A stretch of 64,000 bases of DNA from the NCBI GenBank assembly GCA_027924585.1, contig BSBM01000050.1:992001-1056000 (forward strand), given 5' to 3'. Shown piece after piece: positions 58,181 through 64,000 of this stretch. The stretch is from Larix kaempferi. Lineage: Eukaryota > Streptophyta > Pinopsida > Pinales > Pinaceae. A program made the position numbers and the translations under genes. The notes beneath the pieces were generated by a model that worked only from the letters and a program-made list of their open reading frames with translations, searched no databases and was not told where the DNA came from. How positions within the stretch are numbered: the stretch's first letter is position 1; each line of letters starts with the position of its first letter.

Positions 58181-58889
58181 TGAGAGATCACACAGCTGGA
58201 GCAAACCTCACTAAAACTCACTCAAGAATAGCAGAGAAGAGAAGAAGAATCGTTGAATCAATAATCACTCATTAACACAAGAAAGGACAAAAACCGTTGT
58301 ATCATACATCAGCTGTAAGCTGGCACTATGAAAAGTGAATAATAACTGAATACAATCAAATGAATTCGAATGCCTCCTATGGTCATTCGAAGTATCCTCA
58401 ATGTGTGTCTTGGATGACATTGGAGATATCATCCAATCAGTGGCAATAGTCATAAATAGTCAAATATCAGTCAAATGAGTCTAACTGAGTTTAACTAGTG
58501 CATGTGGCACAAATCTAGGGAAGTATACTCCATTGTGGGTGCATGAGGAGCTGTCAGTAGTTAGTATAGCTGAACTAGTCTCTGTAGGTGTCTATCTAAG
58601 TGTTTCAGTCAGTTAACTAAGTAATCAGTCCTCAAATCAAGGAACTGATCCACTAATCATGGAACTGACTAATGTAACTCCTAAATAGGTGGAAGAGGGT
58701 GCAGTTGTACTCTAGTGATGTAAACAAGGGCACATATGCGGCTAGGAGGGATAGAACTGAGCAGAAACAGGCTCCTGGGGATGAAAAACTAGGGACTAGG
58801 TGTTGAAAGACTACCATACTGATGACTGGATGCATGCAGAATGCATGCATACATGAAAATATAAAAAATGATGGTGAGAATATTCCAAC
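58181..58889 (-). mobile_element. LTR of a second element inserted in the gypsy fragment
   Basis: On the plus strand it spans TGAGAGATCA...ATATTCCAACA. On the minus strand it starts TGTTGGAATATTC directly after a purine tract (GCGGGGGGG at 58897-58890), typical of a 3' LTR. The left boundary at 58181 is where gypsy reading stops. A 5-bp duplication could not be checked because the other end is lost. Confidence 0.6.
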
Positions 58890-59305
58890 ACCCCCCCGCA
58901 AGCCAAACTATGAGGAAACAACTAAAGGAACTAATGGTAGGGCCCCGATGACTAAGACCAAAGGTCACCCCGTACACTACAATCTAAATAAATAAAGTGA
59001 GTGTTGATTCCTCGAAAATAGTTGCATCAATCAGCAAGGGATTCTCCCCAGTAAGCGATCCCAATTAGATCACCCACCGTTTGGTGTAGGGAATCCGTCC
59101 GGTTAACGGCCCGGCTACCGTGTAAGTTTTAAAGATTTGTTTATTTTGCACCGGTTGTGGCCTGATCCACCGTCTATATATTTTATGTTTAAGATGATAT
59201 GCATGTGCCCTAAATTAAATGCATGCGTTAAACAAATCTATTCTAAGCTAATTAAATCTAAATTAATCTATCCTCGTCGAGGAGCAAATTTAAAGGATGA
59301 GTAAT
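58890..59305 (-). other. Short interior remnant of the TGTTGG element
   Basis: The purine tract at 58890-58897 and about 400 bases of interior with no readable frame. It ends where the next LTR (59306) starts, so the rest was displaced or interrupted by that insertion. Confidence 0.45.
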
Positions 59306-60761
59306 TGTAACGTCCCCTTCTCCATAGAACAACAGGGAAGGAGACATTAACAACCATACCGGGCTTATGGTAAACTTAGCCCCAATATTTTTTGCACATA
59401 AATAATTAACATTTTAAACTTCTATATGCAAATTCGTTTCCATATAAAACACAGCGGAATGAACATGCTAACAAGCACTCAAACAGACAGTAATTGCAAT
59501 CAAATCAATCATAGCAAAGAATGATTCAACATACAGAGACCCAATCTCATTTGTATGCCATGCATGGATTCCATATTAATTCATTTCATTAAACATGGGC
59601 AATTTAACATATTGTAGAATGCAAAAAGGAATAATTTATAATCCACAGAACACTTATCTTGAGAAGATGATGTCCAACGACTGGCTACGTGAGAGCAACG
59701 TTCCACCCAACCATAGATCTCTGTCCAGCCTGTATTCTTTCAGCTGAGAGATCACCCCCGAGCTGGGTTGTGTATCCACTAAGGAGGAACTAGTTGGCTC
59801 ACTCACAGTCAAGGTTTCACTCAAACAGCCATGCTAAGCCAACACACGGTTGGGTTTCTCAAGCATTCAATAGGAGATGGAGGAGGATGCTAGTCCACTG
59901 AGCTCAATCCCAGAGCCACATACCCTTCCAACTAGACTCAGCAATCCCATCCTCTATTCATACATCCACGATCGGATTTCTCACAAATCTGTCACAAACA
60001 ACCCCAAATCCGTCACTCGTTTTCTGAGCTGCAAAAACTGGGTTTTCCCATGGCTTTTGGGGTAGCTATTGCTCCCAAATTCGCCCCAAGGTTCCTACCA
60101 ATGGATCCCCCATTGGATTTCTCTGTCCAATACCAAATCGGGATGTTTTTGGCTTCCCAAAATGTGGGTTTCCTTCAAGTCGCGATTTCTGGTTTTTCTC
60201 ATTGCTGGGAGCTCGTTTTTGGGTGGAGAAAGATGTCCCATACTTCCACAATGGAATGGGGATAAGGATGGAGCAACCCCCAAGATGTAGAGTGACTTGT
60301 GGGACAAGTCAAAAGAGCCCATACCTTCCCATACGAATTTCAGGGCTGCCCATACTCCATCAAAGTCATGGGCTGAAATCTCAACCACTTCCTTACAATT
60401 GGCATTAATGTCACCTAAGGAAGTCAAATGGGTTCTCATAGAGACATATGGCAACCTATGGGTCACTCCCATAGCCCCCTCACCACTCCCTAGTGGATAC
60501 ACGTGGCCCCTTCTCATTCGTTGCCTCCGTAGCCAGCTTTGGACATTTTATATTGCCTGATGTTTATTTACATCCTATTACAATTTCCATGGCTTAAGAG
60601 CACATGGTATCAAAATATCAAATACTTGCCCTTTAAATAAAATTCGGCTTTCACTAGCGGGGCCTTGGCCTTGAGCTCCACTCTAGGAAAACATACATCA
60701 CATGTACACTTATTTACATTAAAGACTCATATATCCTAAGGGTCGAATTGGGGGTATTACA
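59306..60761 (-). mobile_element. 3' LTR (1,456 bp) of a minus-strand retroelement
   Basis: Plus-strand ends TGTAACGTCC...GGGTATTACA. It is the same family as the solo LTR at 24489-25737. A polypurine tract (AAGGGGGAGGGGAA, minus) at 60775-60762 abuts it, so the element interior extends to higher coordinates and the 5' LTR lies outside the window. Short open frames inside the LTR are not genes. Confidence 0.85.
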
Positions 60762-60775
60762 TTCCCCTCCCCCTT
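60762..60775 (-). other. Polypurine tract
   Basis: A 14-base purine run on the minus strand directly before the LTR start TGTAATACC. It primes plus-strand DNA synthesis in LTR elements and fixes orientation. Confidence 0.85.
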
Positions 60776-60877
60776 AGAACAACACCGTCCTCGGTGTTCC
60801 AAGACTTAGGCATACATATACAATTTACACATGTCCAAAACTTCAAAACTTTGCAGATCTGCTCTGCATTCTATCAT

Positions 60878-61357
60878 TTACTTTGAACTTTCAGGACCAA
60901 GTCCTTTGACCTTCACGAGATGCTCCCGCTGATTCGGATCTTCCAGCTCATCCATAAGTCTGAAAACTTTACGGCTGCTACCTTCTTGAGGTTTTCTTGT
61001 TGGGCAGTTACGGAGGCAATGATCCCCTCCACACTTCCAACACTTCACTGGTTGCTTCATATTTGCATGCTTAATTTCCTTTGAGTCTTCCCACCTGGAG
61101 CGTCTCTTAATCGGACGATTGGATGAATGCTTCTTCATTGATCCACTTTTCTCTCCCTTGCTGATTGCTTTCATAATGCTTTTTACCTCTTTCTGCAGAC
61201 GAAGAGTGTCCTGCAAGACCTTGTGGTTCATCTCGTTCTGCTGCTTTTGCATCTTGAGCATCTCTCCAAGATTTTCTTGGGTCTTGGCAATTGTTTGAAG
61301 AAGACTTCCAGCCAATCCTGATAGCCCTCGGTCTGCTGCCATGGTCAATGGAAACAA
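60878..61357 (-). CDS. Gag-like protein with CCHC-type zinc knuckle (159 aa)
   Basis: The frame starts MFPLTMAADRG; a helical Gln/Lys/Leu-rich region (LLQTIAKTQENLGEMLKMQKQQ, residues about 19-75, partly coiled coil) is followed by a basic stretch and a knuckle CWKCGGDHCLRNC (about residues 108-120, C-X2-C-X3-H-X4-C, slightly shorter than canonical C-X2-C-X4-H-X4-C). It ends only about 100 bp from the polypurine tract, so there is no room for pol on this side. A 5' extension in another frame (to 61424) suggests a frameshift or an intron. Likely the C-terminal part of Gag of a non-autonomous element. Confidence 0.6.
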   Translation of the reverse strand: MFPLTMAADRGLSGLAGSLLQTIAKTQENLGEMLKMQKQQNEMNHKVLQDTLRLQKEVKSIMKAISKGEKSGSMKKHSSNRPIKRRSRWEDSKEIKHANMKQPVKCWKCGGDHCLRNCPTRKPQEGSSRKVFRLMDELEDPNQREHLVKVKGLGPESSK

Positions 61358-61419
61358 CTGACCGCACTTTGCTCACTAGCAACACTTGCCTGCACCGGCT
61401 GCAACCAATCGATTCAATT

Positions 61420-64000
61420 TCCACCTGTGAAATTCATCATTACAATTCTCGTTAGGCCAAGCATAACCCAAACATTTAAAAATCAGTCAATGGTTTTTTT
61501 TTTTTTTTTTCCCAGTTGTCATGGGTAGTCCATGCTTTACTCATGGGAATTCCATACTTTTCATGCTTACCCAACATACACATGAATTCCTTCATGTTCA
61601 TCCATTCACAGGAAATTCACTTTAATCAAATAAACACACTTTTAATTTCAGTCATGCATGCATTCAGCAATTCTCTAATTTTATAAATGCATCAATAAAA
61701 GGAAGGAGAGAGAGAGCAATAAGAGTTTCTCCTCTTAGTCTTGTTCCATTCTGGAACCCACACCACCACTGTGGTTTTCATGCTCCTGTCCTCTTTCACT
61801 TCATGTGAATGCTTGACCTGCCCTTCTCGGCTATGACACGTAGTGTCTATGGTCTATTCCAGATCTCTCAACCATGGAGTTCCTCCACTTGGTTGGTCTA
61901 ATTCCTAGCTACTAGGACTCACACAGTTCCACTAGCCCCATCTTTCATTACTGCTTATGCTGAGCCCTTTAGGGTGGTTACATGACCACATGCATCCTTA
62001 AGATGCTTCCATAGTCATTGCTTCCAACAATACCTACACTCAAACATTGAATTAATTCACATGTTTAGTTTATTTTCATAGGAAACCATAACCAAATCAT
62101 ATACACATGTATATTCATAAGCAAGAAATTACAAGATAACCAAATACTTATCTGCACTAGATGTCTTCACTTTATTCCATAGGGTTCTTCTTTGCTTTAC
62201 AAGCCTTGGAATCTCCTATGGATTTGGGTGTTTGTCCAGCGCGCAGGCTGCCCCTCAACATCTAACAGTCTTGTATGTTTTTCCAGCACGCAGGCTGCTC
62301 CACAACATCAAATAACCTTGTATGTTTGGCCAGCACGCAGGCTGCTCCAAATCATCAACCATCTCGCATGTTTGGCCAGCACGCAGGCTGCTCCAAATCA
62401 TCAACAATCTCGCATGTTTGGCCAGCACGCAGGCTGCTCCAAATCATCAACAATCTCGCACAACCAGCCACTTTCTGGATTTACCAAGCGACTTTTAGTT
62501 CTTTCAGGGTCCTTGCTTCTTGTATTGACCAGGGTTTCCAACAAAGAAACAATAATGCATCAGCTCACTGTTACAAGCTTTATGCTTGAAACCTTCATTA
62601 TTTCAAATAAGAAATGAATGAAAATGAATACTTATCTGTACTGTGCATTTCCTCTCTGGTCCACAGGGTCCTGCTTTTACTTTATAAGCCTTGGGATCCT
62701 CCTGCGGACTAAGATGTTTGGCCAGCACGCAGGCTGTTCCAAATCATCAAATAATTAATGCCCTACCAGTACACCTTCACGCCGACTGGGTTTACCAAGC
62801 ATTTGGTGGTGCCCAACCAGTCCCATACCTGGTTGGCCCTCTCCATTGCCGAGCCAGCACATACGTCTGGGTCATCGACCAATGGAAGGTAACTGCGCCA
62901 CCGACCATTACAGGTCAAGGCTCCACTACTCTTGCCTTAGGCTTGCATCAGCCTTTCACGGTATCACAATCCCTCAATGCGCATAACAATTCTTCACCCA
63001 CACAAGGGTGGCACTTCTTCTCTTATGTAAGCCGGCGGTTCCATTTAGGAATTCTTTAGGTAACCTTCTTAACTGCAGGCTATCATGGCCTCATGATACC
63101 CACTCACCCTACGCCAGGGTTACCACTGCTCATACAGTCTTCTTGAGTACTATTTTCTTTACTTTTCTCTTTAAATGTGCAACACTGAGTTTCATATGTA
63201 TAATCTGTCAACACAAAATGGATAGCGAGCTCATTAGTATCGCTGCCCTAGAATTGTAACCATATTTCATAACATTCACTATCCAACCTTGAAACACCAG
63301 GAATGCGTCCATTCCCTTAAGGCGTAGTCAATGTTGGCATCCCTAACATAACTCAGCACCAGAAAGGCGTGCACTCCTTACTGATGTGAACTATGAAGGT
63401 CCTAATCATACTTCAAGCAGTCTTTCATGATGGAATAAAATCAAAACATGCTCTGCATATTAACTCTAATAATTAGATGTATATATATATATATCATTCA
63501 GGGTTTATGGAAAACTTATCCATTTTGCAGATGTTATTTCTCTTCTTTAATGAGGAATGGAGGCTCCTTCTCTGAGTTGACAGTCCCTCGGTTTGCCATC
63601 CCAATTCCTTTTGATGTTACATATCCTTCATATGTCTTACTGACATAACCTTTACCATCTCACTCATATTGTTTACCAATCATGCAGTGCAGATGAAACA
63701 TTAATAATGTCTTATGGCATTCCACCTGGAACCCATTTTCAAATCATGGAATCCCTTCCCATGAAGTTTGGCTTTTGCAGGACCACTCTATCGGTCTTAC
63801 TGCAATGTGTCTCCCTGGCACACTTATTAAACAGCCAAACAGTCAGCAACATTTAGCAATACAATTTCAAATCCGATTGCTCCATAACCAATCCATGGCA
63901 CTAATAATTAAATTCAGTATGCATTTGCAACTCTGTCTACTACAAAAGTTGGTGTTCTTATCCATGAGGCTATCCTCATATTGTTTGGCTCTTGTAAGTG
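61420..64000 (-). other. Interior of the minus-strand LTR element
   Basis: No protein motif is readable in about 2.6 kb up to the window edge. It contains a T-run at about 61494-61511, a minisatellite at 62236-62470, and a (TA)n tract at about 63480-63494. The open frames on either strand here have no family signal. Confidence 0.5.
62236..62470. repeat. 46-47-bp minisatellite, five copies plus one distant
   Basis: CCAGCACGCAGGCTG (first copy CCAGCGCGCAGGCTG) starts at 62236, 62283, 62330, 62376 and 62422, and again alone at 62723. The last tandem copies are almost identical, giving false open frames with repeated QHAGCS. Confidence 0.9.

Noticed and set aside
24489-60761. The two related LTRs as ends of one 36-kb element
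   Set aside because: The left LTR is closed by TTGGA on both sides (solo LTR), and the right one has its own polypurine tract pointing to an interior beyond 60.8 kb.
62192-62617. Plus-strand ORFs with repeated QHAGCS
   Set aside because: Produced by a 46-47-bp minisatellite on the antisense side of an LTR element.

Overview
The window looks like nuclear DNA of a seed plant, with a gymnosperm (conifer-like) genome as the best guess. It is AT-rich and intron-bearing, has few genes and many decayed LINE and LTR retroelements, and contains fragments of plant-only families (LOB-domain, GDSL esterase, Mut7-like exonuclease). The gymnosperm assignment is inference from genome style only.

Left part (1-8.6 kb, minus strand): a seven-exon gene (8569-4368) splices in frame to a predicted 1,170-residue protein. 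It joins a ParB/DndB-like DGQH-motif region to a C-terminal NLI/FCP1-type HAD domain whose catalytic aspartates are replaced. Two further copies of the HAD exon follow at 3317-2707 and about 1620-1437. The last one is abutted by a LINE 3' fragment.

8.7-24 kb: a satellite of about 150-207-bp units built from nested palindromes (8.7-9.1 and 10.3-12.8 kb), split by a LINE fragment with target-site duplications. Then come an LTR plus tRNA primer-binding site (14.4-15.4 kb) and a repeated G-box promoter-like cassette (16.4, 19.0 and 19.4 kb) beside a GDSL esterase pseudogene with a tandemly duplicated first exon. After AT-rich low-complexity DNA there is a LINE reverse-transcriptase scrap and an orphan Mut7-like exon.

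24-35 kb: a perfectly bounded solo LTR, a divergent LTR of the same family in the other orientation, a cluster of short hairpins with changing but complementary arms, a LOB-domain pseudogene, a 175-bp inverted repeat, and a dead Ty3/gypsy integrase fragment.

35.5-48.6 kb: two large plus-strand genes. The first (36322-39530) is a coiled-coil protein of unknown function, with a recognisable promoter and polyA signal and two single-base frameshifts in homopolymers. The second (43246-48628) is a DUF7869-type, transposase-like protein. Its N-terminus has been expanded by tandem copies of a 634-bp exon-intron-exon unit that stay in frame after splicing. A rearranged fragment of that unit lies at 40 kb, next to a second array of the palindromic satellite.

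49-64 kb: a 5'-truncated LINE with RNase H, a coiled-coil small ORF and a 26-bp target-site duplication; a larger broken LINE (57.2-52.3 kb, minus); a Ty3/gypsy RNase H-integrase fragment interrupted by another LTR; and, on the minus strand, the 3' end of an LTR element that carries a gag-like ORF but no visible pol near its polypurine tract.
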